A DNA stretch of 15,037 bases. Source: Spirochaetaceae bacterium. GTDB taxonomy: Bacteria > Spirochaetota > Spirochaetia > SZUA-6 > Fen-1364. The notes under the pieces were generated by a model, which was not told where the DNA came from, did not search any database, and was given only the letters and a program-made list of their open reading frames with translations. The DNA lies in assembly GCA_003141795.1 (NCBI GenBank), contig PLNO01000181.1, positions 7,629 to 22,665 on the forward strand, written 5' to 3'. Shown here piece after piece: positions 1-6,229 of this stretch; within the stretch, counting starts at the first letter, position 1, and each line of letters opens with the position of its first letter. Both the position numbers and the translations under genes were made by a program.

Positions 1-447
1 CCGACATGCTGGACACAGACCGAACAGCTCGAGCCAATGGCCTTCCACCGTGTACCCGGTGCGCCTGCTCGCCTCTGCGAGCACCTCCCCGAGGGAGCAC
101 CCCTCGAACTCCACGGCCTTCCTGCACTTGCGGCAGATCACGTGATGGCCGTGCGTCGCGGAAGTGGCAACCCACGAGGAACACCCGTCCTCCTGATGGA
201 GCTTGCGCACCATGCCCATGTGCTCGAGGATCTCCAGGGTCCGGTAGACCGTCACCTGGCCCAGACGGGGATGGCGCGCCTTGCCGCGGGAGAGGAGCTC
301 CGCCGGGGTCACACCGGCGCTCGACGCGCAGAGCACCTGGACCACGGCGCGGCGCGACCCCGTGTCGGAGTAGCCCGCCTCGGAGAGCGCGCGGAGCATG
401 AGGTCGGCGCGGGGCCGGGAAAAATGAAAAACTTTTTCATTTTTCAC
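1..447 (-). CDS. Fur-family metal-responsive repressor (C-terminus cut by window edge)
   Basis: Fur/Zur/PerR-type DNA-binding regulator, 149 codons visible. The winged-helix part is recognisable at about residues 20-85 (SRRAVVQVL, then the recognition helix QVTVYRTLEIL). The metal-binding dimerisation part follows: HGHHVICRKC gives His100/His101 and the CxxC pair Cys105/Cys108, EGHWLELFGLC gives His137, and LCPACR gives the second CxxC (Cys145/Cys148). Only roughly ten residues are likely missing at the left edge. I chose the GTG at 447 because a TTGACT-18-TACATT promoter ends 7 nt before it; no Shine-Dalgarno is present. The ATG at 399 would also give a normal Fur N-terminus and is the alternative. 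Which metal it senses (Fe, Zn, Mn, peroxide) cannot be read from the sequence. A metal importer and a metal exporter lie within 8 kb. Confidence 0.9.
   Translation of the reverse strand, partial: MKNEKVFHFSRPRADLMLRALSEAGYSDTGSRRAVVQVLCASSAGVTPAELLSRGKARHPRLGQVTVYRTLEILEHMGMVRKLHQEDGCSSWVATSATHGHHVICRKCRKAVEFEGCSLGEVLAEASRRTGYTVEGHWLELFGLCPACR
420..444. promoter_or_regulatory. Perfect 25-bp palindrome, candidate Fur-family operator
   Basis: Arms AAAAATGAAAAA and TTTTTCATTTTT are exact reverse complements around a single central C at 432. The site begins one base inside the proposed GTG start of the Fur-family gene, about 4 nt downstream of the predicted transcription start. It is an AT island in GC-rich DNA. 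Size and position fit autoregulation, but the sequence does not match the textbook E. coli Fur box closely, so operator function is inference. Confidence 0.6.
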
Positions 448-454
448 AGAGGTG

Positions 455-484
455 AATGTAGCCACACGTGGCGTCCGGAGTCAA
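455..484 (-). promoter_or_regulatory. Sigma70-type promoter of the Fur-family gene
   Basis: On the minus strand -35 TTGACT (479-484) and -10 TACATT (455-460) are 18 bp apart. The GTG start codon at 447 lies 7 nt after the -10, so the transcript is predicted to begin at or within a base or two of the start codon. Confidence 0.6.
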
Positions 485-492
485 GTGAAGAA

Positions 493-540
493 AATGCGCC
501 GGGTACGTCGCCGATCCTAATGCGCCGGGTACGTCGCCGA
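493..540. repeat. Two direct copies of a 22-bp sequence
   Basis: The 22-bp unit beginning AATGCGCCGGG occurs identically at 493-514 and 519-540, separated by TCCT (period 26 bp). The second copy ends one base before the stop codon of the permease gene (542-544), and the first copy lies 8 bp from the -35 of the Fur gene promoter. No transposase or target duplication is visible. It may be a genome-wide intergenic repeat or the end of a decayed mobile element. Confidence 0.8.
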
Positions 541-541
541 C

Positions 542-1402
542 CTACTCGGCGAGCCTGAGGAGCCTCCCACGGAACGCGACGTAGGCGCAGCAGAGCAGCA
601 CGATCACCGAGCCGATGATGGTGGAGACGTGCATCGACTCACCGAACAGGAGGACGCCGAGAAGGACGTTCAGCACCGGAGTGAGGAAGGCGAGCAGGCT
701 CCCCTCCGTGGCCCGTACGTGCTTGTACGCCCAGGTCATGGTGAGCTGCGCCGCAGTTGCAAGAACGCCCAGCCCCGCCAGGAGAAGCCACATCACCCAG
801 GGGAAAGCAAAGGAGCTCGTCGCCGTCGGCCACCCGACGACGAGGAGCCCGAACACGCATTGCGCAAGATAGATGATAAAGGGCGTGTCGGTCTCCCGCA
901 GCTTCTTGATCGCCACCACGGCGACCCCCGAGAGGAATCCGCCCAGCAGGGCGAGCAGGTCCTCGACGCTGATCGATGAAAGCGAGCCCGGGCTCACGAC
1001 GAGCCAGATGCCGACGAAGGAAACCAGCGCCGCAAGGAGCACGTCCCAGGAGAGCTTCTCCTTCACGATGAGCGGGGCGAGCAGCGCGGCGAAGATCGGG
1101 TAGGTGTAGTTGAGGATCGTCCCCTTGCCGAGGCCGAGGTTCATGATGCCGCGGAAAAAGAAGTACACGGAGGTCGCGCCGATCACCCCGCGCACGACGA
1201 GCCACCAGCGGTTCACCGCCGTGAGGCGCGTGCGTCCCAGCGCCACGAGGGCGAGGATGAGCAGGATGCCCATGACGAACCGGGCGGACACGATGATGGA
1301 AGTGCTCACCCCCCGGGTGTAGGGGATGACGAGCGACATGGCGGAGAACAGCGCGCTGGACGCCGCCATGACGAGCATCCCGCGGGTCCTGGAAGTACTC
1401 AC
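542..1402 (-). CDS. EamA/DMT-family transporter
   Basis: Membrane transporter of about 286 residues with ten hydrophobic segments arranged as two five-helix repeats, as in EamA/RhaT-type drug/metabolite transporters. The segment GTILNYTYPIFAALLAPLIVKE (helix 4 region) and its second-half counterpart EGSLLAFLTPVLNVLLGVLLFGE match the characteristic conserved helix pair with its trailing charged residue. The substrate cannot be predicted. The start is taken as GTG 1402, which overlaps the gltA stop codon by 4 bp (GTGA). The ATG at 1378 has a better-spaced AGGA and is the alternative, costing only eight residues. The open frame extends further upstream inside gltA, but that part is an out-of-frame reading of citrate synthase. 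The overlap predicts co-transcription with gltA, a pairing with no obvious functional link. Confidence 0.85.
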   Translation of the reverse strand: MSTSRTRGMLVMAASSALFSAMSLVIPYTRGVSTSIIVSARFVMGILLILALVALGRTRLTAVNRWWLVVRGVIGATSVYFFFRGIMNLGLGKGTILNYTYPIFAALLAPLIVKEKLSWDVLLAALVSFVGIWLVVSPGSLSSISVEDLLALLGGFLSGVAVVAIKKLRETDTPFIIYLAQCVFGLLVVGWPTATSSFAFPWVMWLLLAGLGVLATAAQLTMTWAYKHVRATEGSLLAFLTPVLNVLLGVLLFGESMHVSTIIGSVIVLLCCAYVAFRGRLLRLAE

Positions 1403-2721
1403 TCCTGGCGCTGCGCCCTGTCGACGTAGTGGCGGCACGTGCTGCCGGTGTAGACCTGACGCGGCCGCATGATGCGGAAGTCCTCCCCGTGGTACATCTC
1501 CCTCCAGTGGGCGAGCCATCCCGGGGTGCGTCCGATGGCGAAGAGCACCGTGAACATGTTGTAGGGGATCCCCGCGGCGCGCAGGATGAGCCCCGAATAG
1601 AAGTCGACGTTCGGGTACAGGTTGCGGGAGAGGAAGTAGTCGTCCTTCAGGGCGATCTCCTCCAGGCGCATGGCAATGTCGAACAGCGGATCGTTCATCC
1701 CCGGCTTTTCAAGCAAGGTGTGGCACGCCTCCTTCAGGATCTTGGCGCGCGGGTCGAAGCTCTTGTACACCCGGTGACCGAAGCCCATGAGCCGGTCGGG
1801 CGTGTTGCGGTCCTTGGCCCTGCGCACGTACTCCGTGCCGTCCCCGTGCTCGGCATGGATGCGCTCCAGCATCGTGATGACCTCCTGGTTGGCACCGCCG
1901 TGCCGCGGCCCCCAGAGGGCGGAGATGCCGGCCGATATGACCGCATACACATTGGCGAGGCTCGAGCCGGTGAGCCTCACCGTGGAGGTGGAGCAGTTCT
2001 GCTCGTGATCGGCGTGGAGGATGAGGAACAGGTCGATCGCCTTCACGATGTCGTCGTCGATCATCGTCGACTTCACGGGGGAGGAGAACATCATGTTCAG
2101 GAAGTTCGGCACGTAGCGCAGCCTGTAGGAGGGATAGACGATGGGCTCGCCGATGGACTTCTTGTAGGAGATGGCGGCAATGGTGCGGACCTGGGAGATG
2201 AGGTTGGCGAGGATCTGGCGCTCGGCCTTCTCGTCCATGATCTCGGGAACCGGGTAGAACGTGGACAGCGAGGCCACGGTGGTCGCCAGGATCCCCATGG
2301 GGTGCGATCCCCGCGGAAAACCGACGAAGAAGTGGAGCATGTCCTCGTGGATCAGGGAGGATTCGTTGAGGAAGGTGGAGAACTCCTCCAGCTGCGTCAT
2401 CGTCGGAAGCTCGCCGTAGAGCAGGAGATACGCCACCTCGGTGAAGGTGGAGCGTGAGGCGAGCTCGTCGATGGGATACCCGCGGTAGCGGAGGATGCCC
2501 TTCTCCCCGTCGATGAAGGTGATGGCGCTCTTGCAGGAGCCGGTGTTCTCGTAGCCCTTGTCCAGCGTGACATAGCCAGTGGTCTTCCTGAGGCTGGTGA
2601 TGTCGATTGCCTTTTCCCCCTCCGTGCCGCGCACGACGGGCAGCTCGTACTCCGTGCCGTCGAGGATCAGCCTCGCGGTATCGGAGCCGACCTTTTCGAT
2701 CGAGATCTTCGCCTCCGGCAT
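1399..2721 (-). CDS. gltA: Citrate synthase (type II, hexameric class)
   Basis: Condenses oxaloacetate and acetyl-CoA to citrate, the entry step of the TCA cycle, in the cytoplasm. At 440 residues it aligns along its full length with E. coli GltA, including the N-terminal beta-rich segment (residues 5-75) found in the large NADH-sensitive type II enzymes. The active-site motifs are intact: HADHEQN at 236-242, WGPRHGGAN with His274, GFGHRVYK with His316, and NVDFYSG with Asp373; the C-terminal RPRQVYTG is also typical. The ATG at 2721 is preceded by a purine-rich AAAGGGGG and a clear promoter. No other TCA enzyme is in the window; the downstream EamA permease overlaps its stop codon. Confidence 0.97.
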   Translation of the reverse strand: MPEAKISIEKVGSDTARLILDGTEYELPVVRGTEGEKAIDITSLRKTTGYVTLDKGYENTGSCKSAITFIDGEKGILRYRGYPIDELASRSTFTEVAYLLLYGELPTMTQLEEFSTFLNESSLIHEDMLHFFVGFPRGSHPMGILATTVASLSTFYPVPEIMDEKAERQILANLISQVRTIAAISYKKSIGEPIVYPSYRLRYVPNFLNMMFSSPVKSTMIDDDIVKAIDLFLILHADHEQNCSTSTVRLTGSSLANVYAVISAGISALWGPRHGGANQEVITMLERIHAEHGDGTEYVRRAKDRNTPDRLMGFGHRVYKSFDPRAKILKEACHTLLEKPGMNDPLFDIAMRLEEIALKDDYFLSRNLYPNVDFYSGLILRAAGIPYNMFTVLFAIGRTPGWLAHWREMYHGEDFRIMRPRQVYTGSTCRHYVDRAQRQE

Positions 2722-2739
2722 GTCGCCCCCTTTGGTGTA

Positions 2740-2767
2740 TAAATATACGGAGAGGGGAAAAAGTCAA
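2740..2767 (-). promoter_or_regulatory. gltA promoter
   Basis: On the minus strand -35 TTGACT (2762-2767) and -10 TATTTA (2740-2745) are 16 bp apart; TTTATA two bases further on is an alternative -10 with an 18-bp spacer. The predicted start near 2733 gives a short leader of about 12 nt that includes the AAAGGGGG ribosome-binding site. Confidence 0.6.
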
Positions 2768-2790
2768 TGGAGGTAACCCTCGTGGCCAGG

Positions 2791-2819
2791 TTGCCCCGCA
2801 CACGATGCCCCGCTACCTT
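2791..2819 (+). promoter_or_regulatory. Hydrolase promoter, leaderless configuration
   Basis: -35 TTGCCC (2791-2796), 17-bp spacer, -10 TACCTT (2814-2819), then exactly 6 nt to the ATG at 2826. It is back-to-back with the gltA promoter. A GGAGGT at 2769-2774 lies too far upstream to serve this start. Confidence 0.45.
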
Positions 2820-2825
2820 TCACTC

Positions 2826-3614
2826 ATGCAGCTGTCATACCGTGATCTCGGAGGTCAGGGCGATCCCGTCGTCATCCTCCACGGGTTGTTCGGCGCCTCC
2901 CAGAACTGGGCGGGCATGGGCCGCAAGCTCTCCTCCGACGGCAGGGTGTTCACGCTGGACCTGCGCAATCACGGAGGCTCGCCGCATGCCGTGCCGCACA
3001 GCCTCGATGCCTGCGTGGAGGACCTGTACGAGTGGAGCGTGGCCACGGGGCAGCGCGGTCTGCGCCTCATCGGGCATTCCATGGGAGGCCTGGTCGCCAT
3101 GGGTTTCGCCCTGGCCCATCCCGAGTGCACCGCGGGGGTGGCCGCCGTGGACATCGCACCCCGGCCCTATCCGCCGGATCACGAGAGGGAGTTTCGCGCG
3201 CTGCGCACCGACATCCACGGCTGCGCCTCCCGTGCGGACCTGGACGCCCTGCTGGCGGAGGTGCTCCCCGACCAGCGGGTGCGGCAGTTCATGCTGACGA
3301 ACGCGGTCCGGGAGGCCGACGGGTTCCGTTGGAGGCTCGACCCCGACGTCCTTGCGGCAAGCACCGTCGCGAGCGACTTCGCCGGGCGGGGGGGCCTCTA
3401 CGGAGGAGAAGCGCTCCTCGTGAGGTGCGGGAAGTCGCCCTACGTGCGCCCCGAAGACCGGGAGGTGATGGCCCGGTTCTTCCCCAACGCGCGGATGGAG
3501 ACCATACTGGACGCCGACCACTGGCCCCACGTGACGGCACCCGCGGCCCTGGAGGCGCTGCTGCGCCGATTCCTCGGGCGGGCGTCTGCGGCCTCCCCGG
3601 CGCCGATGCAATAA
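2826..3614 (+). CDS. Alpha/beta-hydrolase, YbfF-like esterase
   Basis: Single-domain alpha/beta hydrolase of 262 residues, probably a cytoplasmic acyl esterase. The oxyanion-hole loop HGLFG is at 19-23, the nucleophile elbow GHSMGG at 83-88 (Ser85), the strand-6 acid candidate Asp109 in VDIAP, and the catalytic His232 in DADHWPHV. The stretch LLVRCGKSPYV near residues 197-207 closely resembles the corresponding part of E. coli YbfF, which is why I favour this subfamily over epoxide hydrolases or peroxidases. The physiological substrate is unknown. I place the start at ATG 2826, where the motif order matches relatives and a -10 lies 6 nt upstream; the in-frame ATG at 2805 would add seven residues and has no Shine-Dalgarno either. 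Confidence 0.88.
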   Translation: MQLSYRDLGGQGDPVVILHGLFGASQNWAGMGRKLSSDGRVFTLDLRNHGGSPHAVPHSLDACVEDLYEWSVATGQRGLRLIGHSMGGLVAMGFALAHPECTAGVAAVDIAPRPYPPDHEREFRALRTDIHGCASRADLDALLAEVLPDQRVRQFMLTNAVREADGFRWRLDPDVLAASTVASDFAGRGGLYGGEALLVRCGKSPYVRPEDREVMARFFPNARMETILDADHWPHVTAPAALEALLRRFLGRASAASPAPMQ

Positions 3615-3641
3615 AACCGTGCCCGCTTCGACTGTATCAAT

Positions 3642-4151
3642 GTGAGCGCGGAAACGCAGAAAAAGCGCATCGCGGGTTTCATCGCCACGGAATGGCAGCG
3701 GCTGGTGGGGTACGTCCGTTCATGGATCGACGACGCCTCCGACCGTGACGCCGAGGATGTGGTTCAGGACCTCGTGGAGAGCATGTTCGAGAGGGCGGAC
3801 GTGACGGAGCCTGTCACGGACCTCTCCGCATACATCTACAGGTCCCTCCGCAACCGGATCGTGGACCTGTACCGCAGGAAAAGGCGCACGGTGGAGCTTC
3901 CCGACGACCTCGCCGACATGAGCCCCGTCATCCAGGAGGTGATGGAGCTCGACGAGGAGCGGGACGCCCTGTACGCGGCCATCGAGGAGCTCCCGGTGGC
4001 TCAGCGGGAGGTCCTGGTGGCCACGGAGATCGAGGGGCGCAGCTTCAAGGAGCTCGCCGCCGAATGGCACACACCCATCGGGACGCTCCTGGCGAGGAAA
4101 CACCGGGCAATCAACGCGTTACGCGACACGCTTTCAGGAGGTTCGGAATGA
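3642..4151 (+). CDS. ECF-type RNA polymerase sigma factor
   Basis: Extracytoplasmic-function sigma factor of 169 residues. Region 2 runs from about residue 18 to 83, with the -10-recognition helix signature AEDVVQDLVESMF followed by AYIYRSLRNRIVDLYRRKRR. Region 4 runs from about 108 to 163 (LPVAQREVLVATEIEGRSFKELA, then a helix-turn-helix IGTLLARKHRAINAL). Regions 1 and 3 are absent, as expected for ECF sigmas. The start is GTG 3642; an ATG two bases upstream runs straight into a stop. No Shine-Dalgarno is seen; GACTGT 6 nt before the GTG could be a weak -10. Its last codon overlaps the next gene by 4 bp (ATGA), so the next product is the obvious candidate for its regulator or partner. ECF subgroup and target promoter are not determinable here. 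Confidence 0.93.
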   Translation: MSAETQKKRIAGFIATEWQRLVGYVRSWIDDASDRDAEDVVQDLVESMFERADVTEPVTDLSAYIYRSLRNRIVDLYRRKRRTVELPDDLADMSPVIQEVMELDEERDALYAAIEELPVAQREVLVATEIEGRSFKELAAEWHTPIGTLLARKHRAINALRDTLSGGSE

Positions 4152-4585
4152 ACACACGGTTGCGCGACAGGTGGCCGGACATGAATCCGGCCGCACGCGG
4201 AGTACGCATTGCGGGGGTCGTCCTCGCCGGTATCGTCGGCGCGGGGATCTTCGCGCTGGTCTTCGGCTGGCTTGTGATGATCCTGTGGAACTGGCTGATG
4301 CCGGCGATCTTCCACCTGGGGACGATCGGCTACTGGCAGGCCTTCGGCATCATCATCCTGGCGAAGCTGATCTTCGGCGGGCCGCACCCCGGCCGGGGAC
4401 ATGGACCGAGGGGCAAGCCTTGGGGACACGGGCCATACCCCCACGGTGAGGGCCAGGGCAGGGACCGGTGGGTCTGGTACCGCGAGTTCTGGGACCAGGA
4501 GGGCAGACAGGCCTTCGACAAGTTCGTTCAAGCGAAGACCGCGGGACAGGCCGGCGGCGACGAACAGAAAACGCCCGGTGCATGA
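4148..4585 (+). CDS. Small two-helix membrane protein paired with the ECF sigma factor
   Basis: A 145-residue protein with an N-terminal cytoplasmic-looking basic stretch, transmembrane helix 1 at about 20-47, a conserved-looking linker WNWLMPAIFHLGTIGYWQAFG (48-67) and helix 2 at about 62-77. A hydrophilic tail rich in Gly, Pro and His (residues 79-104) and a charged end (105-145) follow. From memory, small membrane proteins with a WNWLMP...WQAxG...FGG pattern often sit next to ECF sigma factors; that needs a search. The ATG overlaps the sigma stop by 4 bp and has an excellent Shine-Dalgarno (AGGAGGT, 6 nt spacing), so the two are translationally coupled. There is no zinc-binding anti-sigma motif (HxxxCxxC). 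It could be a non-classical anti-sigma, a sensor, or a downstream target. Function unknown. Confidence 0.85.
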   Translation: MNTRLRDRWPDMNPAARGVRIAGVVLAGIVGAGIFALVFGWLVMILWNWLMPAIFHLGTIGYWQAFGIIILAKLIFGGPHPGRGHGPRGKPWGHGPYPHGEGQGRDRWVWYREFWDQEGRQAFDKFVQAKTAGQAGGDEQKTPGA

Positions 4586-4590
4586 TTTTC

Positions 4591-4624
4591 GGGAAGGGGG
4601 GGGGATCTCCCCCCCTTCCCTTTT
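4591..4624 (+). terminator. Rho-independent terminator after the sigma/membrane-protein operon
   Basis: A 12-bp stem (4591-4602 with 4609-4620, GGGAAGGGGGGG pairing with CCCCCCCTTCCC) has a 6-nt loop and is followed directly by TTTT. It begins five bases after the stop codon of the membrane-protein gene. Confidence 0.85.
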
Positions 4625-4645
4625 CCCCTCGAGGTCGGGTACCGT
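4616..4645 (+). promoter_or_regulatory. Possible CDF-gene promoter overlapping the terminator
   Basis: -10 TACCGT (4640-4645) lies 7 nt before the ATG at 4653. The best -35 is TTCCCT (4616-4621), 18 bp upstream, inside the terminator's right arm and T run. The match is weak, but the gene needs a promoter downstream of the terminator and only about 30 bp are available. Confidence 0.35.
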
Positions 4646-4652
4646 TGATCGA

Positions 4653-5561
4653 ATGAAAGCGCAGGAAGTCGGGCGTCCCGAAAAGATCGCCATGTGGATG
4701 GGGATCATCGGGAACGCGGTGCTTTTCGCGGCGAAGATCAGCATCGGCACCCTTTTCAACTCCATCGCGATCATCTCCGACTCGTTCAACTCCCTCACCG
4801 ACATCATCGCCTCCGCCGTGGTTATGATCAGCGTGCGGACCTCCTACCAGAAGCCCGACGCGGATCACCCCTTCGGTCACAAGCGCGCGCAACCGCTCGC
4901 CGGCCTCCTCGTGGCCATCCTCACCGGCATCGTCGGCTTCGAGATCATCACGCAGTCCGTCACCCGGCTCATCAACGGGGAGCAGATCGAAAAGGGCCTG
5001 CTGCCGATCCTCCTCGTTGCCGCCGTCATGGTGATCAAGCTCGGCATGCATCTGTACGCCCGCATGGTCGGCAAGAGGACGGGAAGCCCCGCGATCCTCG
5101 CGTCGGCTGCCGATCACCGCAACGACGTGCTCGTGTCCGCGGCGGTACTCGCCGGTGTCGTGGCCTCGAACCTCGGTCTGCCCGTCCTCGATCCCATCGT
5201 CGGTATCCTCATCGGTCTGTGGATCATCCGCGCAGGGTTCGGCATCGGCCGCACGAACATGAAGTACCTCATGGGCGAGGCGCCGCCCCCCGAGCTCGTC
5301 GAGCGGATCAAGGAGAAGGCGCGCGGCATCGAGGGGGTGATCGCGTTGAACGACGTATTCGCCCACTACGTGGGCACTGAGGTGGAGATCGAGGTCCATA
5401 TCGACGTCGACAGGCACATGAGCATCGAGCAGGCCCACGACATCGGCAAGCACGTGCAGTGGGCGATCGAGGAGATGCCGGAGATCTCCCACGCCTTCAT
5501 CCACATCGACCCCTTCGCCGTTCCGCACGACGAGGCGCCGAGCTCACCCCAGATCGGTTGA
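4653..5561 (+). CDS. Cation diffusion facilitator, probably manganese efflux
   Basis: Proton-coupled inner-membrane metal exporter of the CDF family, 302 residues: six transmembrane helices (about 12-200) and a cytoplasmic ferredoxin-like domain (about 210-290) with HIDVDRHMSIEQAHDIGKHV and HAFIHIDP. DHPFGHKRAQ (71-80) is the usual loop between helices 2 and 3. The transport site in helix 2 reads NSLTD (Asn46, Asp50) and in helix 5 reads DHRND (Asp154, Asp158). Zinc transporters of the family usually have His in at least one of these places; the N-D-D-D set is, as I recall, that of manganese exporters such as streptococcal MntE. The ATG has no Shine-Dalgarno at normal spacing. The gene follows a terminator, so it is separate from the sigma operon. 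Its last 18 bp overlap the convergent pncA. Confidence 0.92.
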   Translation: MKAQEVGRPEKIAMWMGIIGNAVLFAAKISIGTLFNSIAIISDSFNSLTDIIASAVVMISVRTSYQKPDADHPFGHKRAQPLAGLLVAILTGIVGFEIITQSVTRLINGEQIEKGLLPILLVAAVMVIKLGMHLYARMVGKRTGSPAILASAADHRNDVLVSAAVLAGVVASNLGLPVLDPIVGILIGLWIIRAGFGIGRTNMKYLMGEAPPPELVERIKEKARGIEGVIALNDVFAHYVGTEVEIEVHIDVDRHMSIEQAHDIGKHVQWAIEEMPEISHAFIHIDPFAVPHDEAPSSPQIG

Positions 5562-6167
5562 ATCGACGAGCTTCACGCCGCCCTTTTTCATCGCAACCAA
5601 AGACTCTTCGAGACTGCCCTGCGGCGTGTCGACCCCGCGGCACGCGTCGCGCACCACGGTGACGGGAAAACCGAGCCGCCGCGCGTCCAGCGCCGTGGCG
5701 CGCACGCAGTAGTCGGTGGCAAGACCGCAGACCACGACCTCCGTCGCGCGCAGGCCCTTGAGATAGAAGCGCAGGCCGGTGTCCGTCTCATGATCGTTTT
5801 CGAAGAAGGCCGAGTAGGAGTCGAGCTCCCGGTGGAATCCCTTGCGGAGAACGAGCTCGATCCTTCCGACGTCCAGGCGCGGATGAAGCTCGGCGCCCCG
5901 CGTGCCCTGGACGCAATGGTCGGGCCACAGAACCTGCTCGATGCCCCCCGCGTCGACGAGGTCCAGCACCTTGCGGCCGCGGTGCTGGGAGGCGAAAGAG
6001 ACGTGGTTCACCGGATGCCAATCCTGCGTTGCAATCACGCGATCGAACGTCGGCATGATCCGGTTGATCACCGGCACCACCGCATCCCCGTCCTCGACGG
6101 CAAGACTGCCTCCGGGGCAGAAATCGTTCTGAACGTCGATGACGAGAAGCACACGACGGACAGCCAT
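5544..6167 (-). CDS. pncA: Nicotinamidase (pyrazinamidase)
   Basis: Hydrolyses nicotinamide to nicotinate plus ammonia for NAD salvage; cytoplasmic isochorismatase-fold hydrolase of 207 residues, the usual length. The catalytic triad is Asp11 (VIDVQNDF), Lys109 (LRKG) and Cys154 (GLATDYCV). Metal ligands are Asp49 and His51 (TQDWHP) and His84 (WPDHCVQ). All are present, so the enzyme should be active. The start has a strong Shine-Dalgarno (GGGAGGTGAAAC before ATG). A -10-like TACACT (minus strand, 6187-6192) about 20 nt upstream suggests its own promoter in the 62-bp gap after the metal-binding protein gene; the -35 there is poor. Its 3' end runs 18 bp into the end of the CDF gene on the opposite strand. 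Confidence 0.96.
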   Translation of the reverse strand: MAVRRVLLVIDVQNDFCPGGSLAVEDGDAVVPVINRIMPTFDRVIATQDWHPVNHVSFASQHRGRKVLDLVDAGGIEQVLWPDHCVQGTRGAELHPRLDVGRIELVLRKGFHRELDSYSAFFENDHETDTGLRFYLKGLRATEVVVCGLATDYCVRATALDARRLGFPVTVVRDACRGVDTPQGSLEESLVAMKKGGVKLVDSTDLG

Positions 6168-6229
6168 GTTTCACCTCCCGGCGGTGAGTGTATCACGCCA
6201 TCAGCGGATTCTGCAGCCGACGGGCACTC

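Noticed and set aside
1403..1519. N-terminal extension of the EamA permease
   Set aside because: The added 39 residues are an out-of-frame reading of the gltA C-terminus and are hydrophilic; the first membrane helix begins right after GTG 1402.
2769..2784. GGAGGT followed by GTG at 2782 as a gene start
   Set aside because: The spacing is attractive but the frame leads into a Trp/Arg/Pro-rich shadow of the hydrolase, not a real protein.
1709..2803. Minus-strand open frame of 364 codons overlapping citrate synthase
   Set aside because: It is the same strand read in another frame; the product is His/Arg/Pro-rich and the true frame carries all citrate synthase motifs.
2607..2825. N-terminal extension of the alpha/beta hydrolase into the gltA gene
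   Set aside because: It would overlap the gltA promoter and coding region on the other strand and adds a basic, low-complexity segment; ATG 2826 fits homologues and a promoter.
4353..5528. Long minus-strand open frame (391 codons) opposite the CDF gene
   Set aside because: Its product is rich in Asp, His, Gly and Arg with no recognisable fold, and it lies entirely antisense to a well-conserved transporter and a terminator. It is a codon-bias shadow of GC-rich DNA.
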